64,000 nt of DNA from Artocarpus heterophyllus (taxonomy: Eukaryota; Streptophyta; Magnoliopsida; Rosales; Moraceae), in NCBI GenBank assembly GCA_025403435.1, contig CM046338.1, positions 18,389,399 to 18,453,398 of the forward strand, read 5' to 3'. Below are positions 21,091 to 32,325 of the stretch, piece by piece. A model generated the notes under the pieces. It made no database searches, had not been told where the DNA came from, and saw only the letters and a list, made by a program, of their open reading frames with translations. The position numbers and the translations under genes are program-made. Each line of letters opens with the position of its first letter. Position 1 is the first letter of the stretch.

Positions 21091-22190
21091 TTCTTAATTT
21101 ATTTTTTCATTACATATTAAATCATTATCATAATGGTAAATAATTGATTATGTTTAATTCCTTTTCATTGTCAACTGATTCCTTATCATTAATAAAGAGA
21201 ATTCATGCATCCCTTCTAGGTTGATCAAATTCATTTTCAACAATAAAGAGTTATTGTTGATTTTGGCGCTAGGAAATCTTCTTTCAAAGTGTGGAAGATG
21301 AATATATTCCTTTGTGCCTATGTAGGTGTTGTGGTTACCAGGTTCAACCTTAGTGTGCACTCGTATGTTAGTGATTATTATACAAAAGTAGTACTAGTTG
21401 AGACATATGTTGCGTTAATGACACATATTGCACAAATATTACAGTTGGATATGTTGTCGTAGAACAGTAGCCCAATACCTAATATTATCATTTTCTCCAA
21501 AATGTATGTACCCAATATCATTTGTTGTCATTAGCATAATGATTCCATCTTTGACATAATGAGTACAGAAACGTAGACAAACCTAAGAATGTATGTTGTC
21601 CTTACAAAAAAGATCCATGTATTATATCATCCCAAAACAAAAAATAAACACTAGCTGAATATATCACAATATAAGTTGACTCATAATATTAAATAATATT
21701 GGTTGCACAACATCAATATATTATTGTGTTGTTAAGATCTTTCTCGTGACGATTTTTCATTGTTCGCGCCCAAAGAAGTTGTGAAAGGGCTATTAATATC
21801 TTTGCTACTTCTTCTCACCCTTCAGGGTCTTTCGTTAGCCACACGAGGACAGGATATTAGCCTGTGTTTTGCAACATAACATATGAGTTCCTTTTTGTCG
21901 TCCAAAGGTACATAGCAATTTTTAAGTCAAATGTATTGTACCTTTCTTTGGACCCTTTTCTTGACAGGATGTCTGGTGTTGATCAAGTCAGCAACTGGCT
22001 GGTCCCACTTCCCCTTTTGTAAGTGCTTGCAACGTAGGTTCAGATTGTGGTGTCCCCACAACACATTGATTTGTGGCCTATTCCTAAAACAAAATAAAGC
22101 TTTAGTGCGTTCTTAACAAATTGTTTGAGTTTTACTAATTCATTATTGCTTTTTGTCTCAATATCGTAATTGGTTTGTTTACTACGTCCT
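21091..22190. other. Intergenic DNA, no gene recognised
   Basis: The sequence is AT-rich. Short open stretches around 21850-22100 in both directions show no known motif. It ends with GTCCT (22186-22190), the left target duplication of the next element. Confidence 0.5.
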
Positions 22191-24563
22191 TGTAACGCAC
22201 TATATGAGGGTTAACAGTTTTTAATGAATTAAAATAAAAATCAAAAATAAAAGTAAAACCTTAAAAATAAAATTGTCTGGGGATTAAATGAAAACTCTAA
22301 AATCAAAAATAAAAATATAAACGACAATTAAACCACAGTTTAATGTAACACCTTAAATTGAATAATATAAACTATCGTCATCATCATTTTAACCCTCAAC
22401 GCATTTTAATACAGTCACAAAAAGTAACAATTGATGCTTACATTATCATGAAGAACATTCTTAACAATTGAAGCAGTCCCAATGTAATATAGCTACATAG
22501 CTTCCTCAACTATTTTTTTCGTAGCCACCTCACACTTAGTGAATCCTAAAAAGATAAAAATATAAGGTAATGAGCGACAATATGCTCAGTAGAGAAAATC
22601 ATTACTCACCTTTAGGTTTTTATCATTACCACATTAAAACCTGCATGGTTATTTAATACTCATCATTATCCATATTATGAGATTTATTATAATCATATTC
22701 TGTGGACACCATAGTTAATCATTACCGAGTTTCATACATATACATATATATAAATGTTACAGTTTATCATTATTCCTAGGTACCCACGTTCAATAGAGTA
22801 TCACTCAACTCATCGAAACCTAAATGGGCGTGCTTGATCACCCTCTAAACATTCCAAGGGTGTTCTGGTGAGGGGACATCAAGCCCTGAATCCTCACCGA
22901 GTCGATTCTTGTACAGTGTGTTCTGGGACTTTCAACCCAAGGAAGCGTCATCACCTTTCCCCTATTTTACCTTTTAGGGTATTCATACCCAAGGACGTAA
23001 CCGCCGCCCTCTTCACGTCTCACCATTTCTCCATATTCAATCATTATTAATAGAGTCAGTTTTTCTAGCCATGCTTCTCAATTTATAACATGTGTCAATT
23101 CATTATGTTCCTCGCCGTACAATACAAGACGAGTCCATGTCATAGTTTCATATGTGATACTTATATAATTTCAATTCAACATAGATATATATATATATAT
23201 CTTGTGGTAAAACAATCAATTTTAATTTTATAAAAACCTCACAAAAGATGAGTAATAAAATCCCTACCTTTCAAGCTTATCAACAATCTTTTAATCCTGG
23301 AATCAATTAACGTTAGCTCCATACTCCCTTGATCCTAAGGCGTACATAAGGACAATTAAAACTAAAGCACAACATACAACTACATTCATAAATAAATCAT
23401 GTGTAAATCTATCTTACTAGTATGCCATTAAAGCTTTTATGTAAATCTCTTTTGAATACCACAGTAAATAATTTTTGTCTTAACACAATATAAAATGTAA
23501 ACAAGTAATCTATATGTTTTAGTCCCTAATAAGATTCATCAATCACTTAGGATAATATTGGAAAGGTTGCAAGACATTAAGGAATTAGGTGGTGAGCAAA
23601 GATGGGTTCTTGGTTCAGGTTAGCAGCTAGTATACCATAACAAACTGACAGGTTTACTAGTTTCCAATCAAAAAATTGAATAATTCATAGAAAATAAAAT
23701 ACAACTCCGATTTAGGTTTATGATAGCTCGTTAGAAAGCTTAGGATGTCTACTTTTTAACATGCAAACCAATTTATAAAATTCATTTTAATTTAATCCCA
23801 GAATTTCAAGAAATAGCCACTGCCTATAGAGGTATTATAAAGTTTAACAATATAAATTTTCTGTCTAGGGCATATACACTTAGACTTTATACATATGCTC
23901 CAAAATAGCAACAAACATATACTTAGGTTTAAGAACGTAAATTTGAATAATCCTTGAGTATAAAAGAAAATTTATAAATGAAAGGCTAAATTTGTTCATA
24001 AGATTCTAACCTTGGATTATGGTTAGTTGGAAGCTTGAAATGGCTTCAAAACAGGTTCCTTGACTTCGGTATGGCTGAAATTCTTGCTCAAATGGAGGTG
24101 ATGGTGGTTGATTTTTATGGCTGCCTTGAAGAAGTTCTCTAAGTATTTTGCTTCAGCAAAGAAATGAGAAGAAGAGTGTGGGAACCGTGGAAGAAAAAGG
24201 AAGAAAAGATGAAGTCTTTGGAGAGAAATGATAGAAGCAATTATGGAGGAGACATGTTGAAGCATGTCACGGAGGAAATAAAGAAAATGAGGGTCAAGAG
24301 TAGTTGGAAAAGATATCCTTATGTCTCATATGGAGACTTTAACGCACATAATGCCAATATGACATTTTTGAGATTTATTAGAAGTTCTAAGGCTTTTCAG
24401 TAAACATACTAAATAAATATAGGAGAATTTTAGAAAATTTAAAAATAGATAAAAATAAATATTATAAAATAAATTTTAAATGATGGAAATATTTTTTTTG
24501 ATTGATATACTAAAAATTAATTTAATTACCTTAATACCCGTTAGGAGAATAACGGGTGTCACA
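22191..24563 (-). repeat. 3' LTR of the LOG-carrying element
   Basis: It is 2373 bp and matches 28966-31318 throughout. On the minus strand it begins TGTGACACCCG and ends GCGTTACA, the chromovirus-type termini. A short TA repeat lies near 23190. No coding frame is credible. Confidence 0.93.
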
Positions 24564-24580
24564 GCTCTACCCCTAATAGA
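24564..24580 (-). other. Polypurine tract of the LOG-carrying element
   Basis: The minus strand reads ttaggggtagagc directly before the LTR's TGTGACACCCG. TTTCGAGGACAAAA lies just upstream and parallels the gypsy element's TTTCGAGGACGAAA, evidence of shared ancestry. Confidence 0.75.
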
Positions 24581-25564
24581 AATTTTGTCCTCGAAATTTC
24601 AATTCTAGCAATACTAGTAAAAATTTTGATTCCATTATGATTCCAATTCTGAATCTAAACCGTTAATGTTGTTTGTTCTCCAAATTTAAGTTATCGTATC
24701 TCCACTTATTTACTTGCATGATAAATTTTACTCTAAATTCTAAATCCCTCAATGAGAGTAATTCTGACAAGTTCTAACTTATAACACCGTATAATGGTCT
24801 AGGAATCTGATCAGGCATACATATTGACCATACCATGATTCTAGTCCTTCATTGTCCATGGACTGTGATTTACATTCACATTTAAGGAGATTGCTAGAGA
24901 AATTTTATATACTTCATCTTTAGGTTCCTTTTCCTTTCTGAGTAAGGAAAAGTCAAATATAGTTGATTTCATATTTCAACTAATAAACTAAAACATAATC
25001 ATAAAACATATATCACAAACACTTCTATTCAAAACCATACATTAAACTTATTCATAGAGATATTAAACGGAATCTCAGAGTTGCAGACAAACCCGACATA
25101 TTTTTCATTAAACAGCTATCCTTATGACACAAACATTCAACCCAAATAATATACTCATATTTCCTATGAAATATCCCCATAACTGACTTTGGTACTTCCA
25201 CATAATATTAACAGAATATTACACATTACAAACATGATACGTTTCGAGAGTACAAGGCACTCCGTATACCAGCTATCCATATCATGCAAGCTTAGAGAAC
25301 ACAAAAACATCGATAAACAAAAGATCGGACCTTAAGTAGGATGCGTTTTGAGATCATCAAGTACTCCGTATCCAGCCATCCCGGCATTAGGCTCAATGAA
25401 TCCAAAAGATTGAACAACAGCGTACCACAAGAAATACAAAATACAAGGTAAACGGTTATTCGTGACACATGAAATACGGACACACATGCCTACATGCCAT
25501 AGATAAAACCAAAAGATTACAGATGGAGATTCAAATCAATTGGCCACTCCCGGCTTTCCCTTTC
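24581..25564 (-). other. 3' non-coding tail of the LOG-carrying element
   Basis: No protein motif is seen in any frame. A short duplicated word around 'actccgta' with 'ccag' and 'atcc' occurs at about 25258-25280 and 25360-25385. It probably serves as the 3' untranslated region of the LOG ORF. Confidence 0.55.
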
Positions 25565-26167
25565 CTATTCAAGCTTGGATGTTGCAGTGTCAGATTCTAG
25601 ATGTATGATTTGCATTTTATCTATTAATTCCTCAGCTATTGAAGCAGTAACAAAGATTTGTCTCTTCGATTCTGCAATGATGTTTTCTTCCACAACGTAA
25701 TCTAGAAATTTTAAAAGACCATTATAAAATCTATTTACATTCAGTAGTCTCAAGGGTTTGGAATGAAAGTCCAATAATTGCTCACAAGCAACTACGAATA
25801 TTTCCTCAAGAGTACCTAGACCTCCAGGTAATGCTATAAAAGCATCAGAATTATTGATTATGGCTTTAAAATTTCTAGGGATGCTCCTGACTCCTTTTCC
25901 CTTACCTATGGCTTCCTTATAAAGGTTTCCTTCAGCTAAAATATGAGGCCAAATTCCTACAACTGTAGCGTCACTAGACCTAGCTGCTAGCGTCATATTT
26001 TCCATCATCTTTATACTACCACCTCCATAGATTATGTTAATCTTCCTGCATGCTAGGACTTGCCCTAAGTGTTTTGCAGCTTCTAAATAGGCTTTATCTT
26101 TTCCAAGGCTGGAACCACAAAAGACACAGACATTCTTTATTTTCTTGGTGGACTGGGAGGTAGACAT
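25565..26167 (-). CDS. LOG: LOG-family (cytokinin phosphoribohydrolase-like) protein inside an LTR element
   Basis: An intact 200-residue frame, close to the usual length of plant LOG proteins. LOG enzymes cut ribose 5'-phosphate from cytokinin nucleotides to release active cytokinin in the cytosol. Visible family features are the N-terminal VCVFCGSSLGKD (14-24), INIIYGGGSIKMM (43-55), the nucleotide-binding/catalytic PGGLGTLEE (114-122) and RLLNVNRFYNGLLKFLD (140-156). Departures: the usual G-x-M-G after the GGGS turn reads KMMEN, and the Arg-Lys pair expected before the SDAFIALPGG strand is replaced (IPRNFKAIINNSDAF, 97-110). Catalysis is therefore uncertain. Plant LOG genes have several introns; this copy has none, which fits capture through RNA or from a non-plant source. 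It is in sense with the element's LTR promoter, downstream of the Cys-rich ORF. Family membership is secure; activity is not. Confidence 0.9.
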   Translation of the reverse strand: MSTSQSTKKIKNVCVFCGSSLGKDKAYLEAAKHLGQVLACRKINIIYGGGSIKMMENMTLAARSSDATVVGIWPHILAEGNLYKEAIGKGKGVRSIPRNFKAIINNSDAFIALPGGLGTLEEIFVVACEQLLDFHSKPLRLLNVNRFYNGLLKFLDYVVEENIIAESKRQIFVTASIAEELIDKMQIIHLESDTATSKLE

Positions 26168-26822
26168 ATTTGGTTTATATAAGTGATTGCTTAATGTCTA
26201 CTCCACTTAGACTCGGGTTCTACATGAGATTTTAAGGATGAGGAATACACAAAAAGGGCTAAAGAGACAGACGAGTAGGTAATGAAAAGGTAATCTAAAG
26301 ATTTAAACAAAATCTTGTGCGGATAAGAAAGTAAGATAAGGTGATTGATAGTTTACAGAAAATTTGATTCACTTTTTGAAAAAGATTAGACTCTAATTGT
26401 ATAACTTTTGACAATTGAGAACAGTTTGACAGAAGACCCTCTTGACACAACTGTAGACCTTTTGACAAATATACACCGAGTCTAGAAATTCAATATAAAC
26501 GACAAATACTGTAGAACTTTTGAAATTTGAGACACAAATCTTGAATTATCTGGATAAGTTTTCAAAATTCAAACATGTTACTATACCGTATGTGACGTAT
26601 CTGATAAGATAATATATTTTATTATATATATATATATATATATATATTTAAGAAAACCATAAATTAAATGAGATATTAACACTTACTGTATCAATCTAAT
26701 AATCACAATTATTTCAAACACAAAAGCAAATATTTTGAGTAAAAGAAAAACACAAACTGTTGAACATCAGTTAAAACTGTTTCAAATAAGCAAAGACTAA
26801 ATAACCTTTATAGAGCAATGAC
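26168..26822 (-). other. Gap between the two cargo ORFs, with TA microsatellite
   Basis: This is AT-rich and non-coding, with a (TA)n run at 26623-26648. No intergenic promoter or splice acceptor could be supported, though a spliced transcript delivering the LOG frame is plausible. Confidence 0.5.
26623..26648. repeat. TA microsatellite
   Basis: An uninterrupted (TA)n tract between the two cargo ORFs of the LOG-carrying element. Confidence 0.9.
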
Positions 26823-27359
26823 TTATTCCCCATCTAGTTTTCTTATGGCTTGGCAAACAGGATCTAGAAATACCATATTCCTGAGGCGTTGTCTTTCTGC
26901 ATAAAATTTAGTCCTAAGTTTAAAAATAGCTCCTTGAACATATCCACTAGGGTGACCGTGAAGAGGAGGATGGATGCTATCCCAGTTCTCCTTTGAAAGT
27001 CCATCCCTACAAAACCTTATTTTATCCTCTCTATTTGTAGACATATAACCAGGTGAAGTACATTTACCATTACAATTTTGTCTTCCACATTTGTTACAAG
27101 TGACTACGATGGCACAAGCTCTTCTTTTCATTGCACTACGACTGGTACCCGTTCTTGGTAAACTGACATCTTGACTGAAGTCACTCGGACGGATCTTCCC
27201 CTCTATCAACATTCTCACATCACAAGGGATGCCAAAACGCATAAGAATCCACAACCGAGTAATTCTAGCCTTATATTTCTTTCTGAGAATCTTTTGGGAG
27301 AGTGATGGAAAATACTTTCTCAGGTGTTGGTACTTTGGGTCCATGATGAGATGAAACAA
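26823..27359 (-). CDS. Basic cysteine-rich ORF of the LTR element, possible nucleic-acid-binding protein
   Basis: An intact 178-residue frame; a second Met at residue 6 (27344) is an alternative start. The N-terminal half is strongly basic (KILRKKYKARITRLW, 23-37). After KRRACA (78-83) comes a compact Cys cluster C88-x2-C91-x4-C96-x3-C100 (CNKCGRQNCNGKC). This is followed by a conserved-looking EDKIRFCRDG (111-120) and a basic tail. It is not a retroviral CCHC knuckle, as no His sits in the cluster. Basic stretch, Cys cluster and '-RF--DG' in this order recall the small nucleic-acid-binding proteins of plant flexiviruses (Viral_NABP family) in outline. That resemblance is inferred from pattern only. 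It could instead be an unknown packaging or silencing-related protein, or a diverged host zinc-finger protein. It is the first ORF behind the 5' LTR. Confidence 0.7.
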   Translation of the reverse strand: MFHLIMDPKYQHLRKYFPSLSQKILRKKYKARITRLWILMRFGIPCDVRMLIEGKIRPSDFSQDVSLPRTGTSRSAMKRRACAIVVTCNKCGRQNCNGKCTSPGYMSTNREDKIRFCRDGLSKENWDSIHPPLHGHPSGYVQGAIFKLRTKFYAERQRLRNMVFLDPVCQAIRKLDGE

Positions 27360-28940
27360 GAGTAAATATAAAGGAAAAATTGAGATAGTAAGTTGCAGAA
27401 TCCTAGAATTCCTTCTTTTTTTAGAAGGAAAGAAGAATTTCTAGTGAAAAAGAAGAGGATTTGCGATTTAGAGAGAAAATAACAAATTAAGAGAGAGAAA
27501 GTGAGCTCGGAGAAATAAGTTCTTATGCACAGTAAACGTATATGTAAACAATAATTAAATCACTGTATATGACACATATAAAGACCACGTGGGAGAGACA
27601 TTGTGAATCAAACTGATTTAGGATTTGGACTAGGCCCAAATGTTCTAAGTTGAAATGGGTCAAGTTGTTTTGAGCCTTAACACATTTAGAACGAGTTAAA
27701 TAACAAACATAAAATTGAAAACCAATTTATACAGATCTTAAGCCCAATTCAAAGCCCACTAAAGATAAAATTAACTACGAACAAAAAGTCTAATTTAACA
27801 ATAATCAAGGATCTTTCTGAATGGTATTTAAAATCATTTCATAACAACATAATCTTCTAGCAACTCAAATAATTTGTTTTAATCAAAACCTTATTGAACA
27901 ATGCATACACTCATATGTTATTCCTAATACTCAACATCTATCAATGGATTCATCATCATTACTTCCAAGGGTTTAGAATGTGACTAACCTTGAAATCAAT
28001 ACGATTTACGTCTTCTAACATAGACCATATCAATAAACAAAGACATTTGATGTTACTACTTAGGAACATCTATAATCCCCACAATTCTACTTATACAATA
28101 TTTAATTTCCTCATATAACAAAACTTTAGGTAACCAAATGATTCACATCTAAACATCTAAAACTTAAACCTTTTATCGTAATTATCCAAAATTATTATAA
28201 GTGCCTTAAGTATTATGATTTACTTAAGGAAACTCCTATTGGTCATTTTTCTATTGCATCTATTCATAAAGATTCACTGATACACTTAAATACAATGTAC
28301 ATAACAAAATATTCCAACTTTGAGATTCATGCATTCTTGCCTTTACACAGTCTCAACAGACCAAAAGTCTAACGTTTATCTCTCTCAAGATTCAATACCA
28401 TAGATTCCTAACTTATATCATATTCCTCAAATAAATAGAACTTTTAAGAAAATATATTGACACTTATGTACTTCACCGAATCCACACATAATCATTACTT
28501 AGGTCTGAATCAATTACAAAAAATTTGGCATATCTATGCCAAACTTTAAAATCAATAAATCAAGCCTTATATTTCTTATTGTTTTTCACAAAATAAAAGG
28601 CTATTAAATCCTCGTATCTACATGAATTTTTCATTGTTCTATACGAATTAGATATGCTTATAGATCCTAATATTATACGAATCTCTCATAAGCATTCTAC
28701 TTATAAATCATTCCATATAATTATCATTCCCTCATAACTATTAATACTTTTCTTCTATATAATTATCGTACTCATATAACCATTAGTATTTTTATTCTAG
28801 GGCTTTTCCATGTCACATCATTTTAGACTGTATAAATCAATGTGAAGGTTCATTTTGATGATGACAATGAAAATTCAGCTTCAAAACCATCTCAAAAACA
28901 ATTTTTTTTTAAATGGTGCTACACTCCCTAGGTTAACCGA
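27360..28940 (-). other. Leader of the LOG-carrying element
   Basis: About 1.6 kb lie between the primer site and the first ORF. There are many short stops in all frames and no gag-like residue pattern. Such a leader normally holds the packaging signal; I cannot point to one. Confidence 0.55.
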
Positions 28941-28958
28941 ACCTAGGCTCTAATACCA
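28941..28958 (-). other. Primer-binding site of the LOG-carrying element
   Basis: On the minus strand, seven bases past the 5' LTR, it reads TGGTATTAGAGCCTAGGT. It matches the complement of the initiator Met tRNA 3' end except for one substitution and one extra base. It is the same primer type as the gypsy element. Confidence 0.85.
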
Positions 28959-28965
28959 AAAATTC

Positions 28966-31318
28966 TGTAACGCCCCTATATGGGGGTTAACAGTTTTTAA
29001 TGAATTAAAATAAAAATCATAAATAAAAGTAAAACCTTAAAAATAAAATTGCCCAGGGCTTAAATGAAAACTCTAAAAATCAAAAATAAAAATATAAACG
29101 ACAATTAAACCACAGTTTAATGTAGCACCTTAAATTGAATAATATAAACTGTCGTCATCATCATTTTAACCCTCAACGCATTTTAATATAGTCACAGAAA
29201 GTAACAATTGACGCTTACATTATCATGAAGAACATTCTTAACAATTGAAGCAGTCCCAATGTAATATATCTACATAGCTTCCTCAACTATTTTTCTCGTA
29301 GCCACCTCACACTTAGTGAATCCTAAAAAGATAAAAATATAAGGGAATGAGCGACAATATGCTCAGTAGAGAAAACCATTACTCACCTTTAGATTTTTAT
29401 CATTACAACATTAAAACCTGTATGGTTATTTAATACTCATCATTATCTATATTATGAGATTTATTATAATCATATTCTGTGGATACCATAGTTAATCATT
29501 ACCGAGTTTCATACATATACATATATACAAATATTACAATTCATCATTATTCCTAGGCACCCACGTTCAATAGAGTATCACTCAACTTATCGAAACCCAA
29601 ATGGGCGTGCTTGATCACCCTCTAAACATTCCAAGGGTGTTCTGGTGAGGGGACATCAAGCCCCGAGTCCTCACCGAGTCGATTCTTGTACAATGTGTTC
29701 TGGGACTTTCAACCCAAGGAAGCGTCATCACCTTTCTCCTATTTTACCTTTTAGGGTATTCATGCCCAAGGACGTAACCGCTGCCCTCTTCACGTCTCAC
29801 CATTTCTCCATATTCAATCATTATTAATAGAGTCAGTTTTTCTAACCATGCTTCTCAATTTATAACATGTGTCAATTCATTATGTTCATCGTCGTACAAT
29901 ACAAAACGAGTCCATTTCATAGTTTCATATGTGATACTCATATAATTTCAGTTCAACATAGATATATATATATATCTTGCGATAAAACAATCAATTTTAA
30001 TTCTATAAAAACCTCACAAAAGATGAGTAATAGAATCCCTACCTTTCAAGCTTATCAACAATCTTTTAATCCTAGAATCAATTAACGTTAGCTCCATACT
30101 CCCTTGATCCTAAGGCGTACACAAGGACAATTAAAACTAAAGCACAACATACAATTACATTCATAAATAAATCATGTGTAAATCTATCTTACTAGTATGC
30201 CATTAAAGCTTTTATGTAAATCTCTTTTGAATACCACAGTAAACAATTTTTGTCTTAACGCAATATAAAATGTAAACAAGTAATCAATATGTTTTAGTCC
30301 CTAATAAGATTCATCAATCACTTAGGATAATATTGGAAAGGTTGCAAGACATTAAGGAATTAGGTGGTGAGCAAAGATGGGTTCTTGGTTCAGGTTAGCA
30401 GCTAGTATACCATAACAAACTGACAGGTTTACTAGTTTCCAATCCGAAAATTGAATAATTCATAGAAAATAAAATACAACTCCGATTTAGGTTTATGATA
30501 GCTCGTTAGAAAGCTTAGGATGTCTACTTTTTAAATATGCAAACCAATTTATAAAATTCATTTTAATTTAATCCCAGAATTTCAAGAAATAGCCACTGGC
30601 CATAGAGGTATTACAAAGCTTAATAATATAAATTTTCTGTCTAGGGTATATACACTTAGACTTTATACATATGCTCCAAAATAGCAACAAACATATACTT
30701 AGGTTTAAGAACGTAAATTTGAATAATCCTTGAGTATAAAAGAAAATTTATAAATGAAAGGCTAAATTTGTTCATAAGATTCTAACATCGGATTATGGTT
30801 AGTTGGAAGCTTGAAATGGCTTCAAAACAGGTTCCTTGACTTTGATATGATTGAAATTCTTGCTCAAATGGAGGTGGCTGCCTTGAAGAAGTTCTCTAAG
30901 TATTTTGCTTCAGCAAAGAAATGAGAAGAAGAGTGTGGGAACCGTAGAAGAAAAAGGAAGAAAAGATGAAGTCTTTGGAGAGAAGTGATAGAAGCAATTA
31001 TGGATGAGACATGTTGAAGCATGTCACGGAGGAAATAAAGAAAATGAGGGTCAAGAGTAGTTGGAAAAGATATCCTTATGTCTCATATGAAGACTTTAAC
31101 GCACATAATGCCAATATGACATTTTTGAGATTTATTAGAAGTTCTAAGGCTTTTCAGTAAACATACTAAATAAATATAGGAGAATTTTAGAAAATTTAAA
31201 AATAGATAAAAATAAATATTGTAAAATAAATTTTAAATGAAGGAAATTTTTTTTAATTGATACACTAAAAATTAATTTAATTACTTTAATACCCGTCAGG
31301 AGAATAACGGGTGTCACA
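28966..31318 (-). repeat. 5' LTR of the LOG-carrying element
   Basis: It is 2353 bp, ends TGTGACACCCG...GCGTTACA on the minus strand, and pairs with 22191-24563. It is followed on the plus strand by the GTCCT target duplication. It should contain the promoter for both cargo ORFs. Confidence 0.93.
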
Positions 31319-31323
31319 GTCCT

Positions 31324-32325
31324 CCAACCTTATGTTAACATAATCACATATAATTATTACAGAATTTAAAGGAAACAAAAATGAAGCTAATGAAATTTTA
31401 GATTCAAGGATAATATTGCATATCGTATCATTCTTTCTTTTTGTCCTTCTCTCAGTATTACATTCACTGTCTTCCTTCGTTTGGTTCTTGTTGCTTTTTT
31501 CTTTGCTTATATTTAGGGTTTTCTTCATTGATTTGTTCCAAGCCCTCACTCCTGAAAAACACATCGAAGCTATCCTTTGGAGTATTGTCTGGCTTGTTAA
31601 TCAAGTTTGCTCCAACTATGACAAGGTGGATCTCGGTAACAAGTTGCATCAGATGATCTTGTTGATCCATTATTTCCAGCCGTAAGCCATGCTTTTGTTG
31701 CTTTAATTCTATTTTTTCAGCCTTTTTGCATGTCCTTTTATGTATGTATTTTCGTACTCTCTTTTTTCAGCCTTTTTGCGCGTGCTTTTGTGTATGTATA
31801 GAACAAGGATCATGAATGATGGTGTCATTGGTATTTTCATGTAAAACTGCTTCAGCTTTTCTTTTTGTGGGTCCCATTGCAACCACCAAAACTTGATGTT
31901 GTAAAAACTGCACGTGTACAGTATTATCGTTTTTACAAGGATTGTGTTAATCTAATTAAGTATTGAAATTAGTTAACTCTAAAATTATTTGAACAGGTCA
32001 AAATAAAGAAAAAATAAGAAAACAAAAATAGATAAAAATAAAATAAAATAAGCTAACAACTAAGAAAATAACAAATAAAACACTAAACTTCTTCATGCCA
32101 ATTTCTATTAATTATCTCTTCTATAAGTCAAGAACCCTAATTTATTCAACTCCCTCTCTCGAGTGCCGTGCAAAAATATTCCTAAAATCTAATTTCGATA
32201 TCCCTATAAAAATAAAAAAAAATTAAGAATTCATTATGTTCAATGGTTCTTTTAAATAGTTTCAAAGAACTATAAGCTCTCTCAAACTCTATAAAATCCT
32301 AGGCTGTATTATCCAAGATCATATC
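31324..32325. other. Intergenic DNA with a short tandem duplication
   Basis: No gene is supported. Segments of about 50 bp at roughly 31716-31760 and 31766-31800 share 'ttttttcagcctttttgc' and 'tgtatgtat'. Open frames here on both strands overlap each other and show no family motif. Confidence 0.5.

Larger units (their letters stand above)
22191..31318 (-). mobile_element. Non-autonomous LTR retrotransposon carrying a LOG-like gene and a Cys-rich ORF
   Basis: A structurally complete 9.1 kb element on the minus strand. It has LTRs at 28966-31318 (5') and 22191-24563 (3'), a perfect 5-bp target duplication GTCCT (22186-22190 and 31319-31323), an initiator-Met primer-binding site (28941-28958) and a polypurine tract (24564-24580). 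The interior (about 4.4 kb) has no recognisable gag, protease, RT, RNase H or integrase. In order along the minus strand it holds a leader of about 1.6 kb, an intact 178-residue basic Cys-rich ORF, a 655-bp gap, an intact 200-residue LOG-family ORF, and a tail of about 1 kb. LTR ends, primer and the TTTCGAGGAC motif before the polypurine tract resemble the chromovirus at 2.6-12.9 kb, so a relative of that element could supply enzymes in trans. By eye the LTRs differ by roughly 2-3%. Confidence 0.93.

Noticed and set aside
26823..27359. Cys-rich ORF as a retroviral gag nucleocapsid
   Set aside because: The Cys cluster is C-x2-C-x4-C-x3-C with no His, the capsid domain is absent, and the protein is only 178 residues.
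31286..31685. Overlapping open frames on both strands at the right edge of the LOG-carrying element
   Set aside because: The opposite-strand frames overlap with no conserved motif; one crosses the LTR boundary, so none looks selected.
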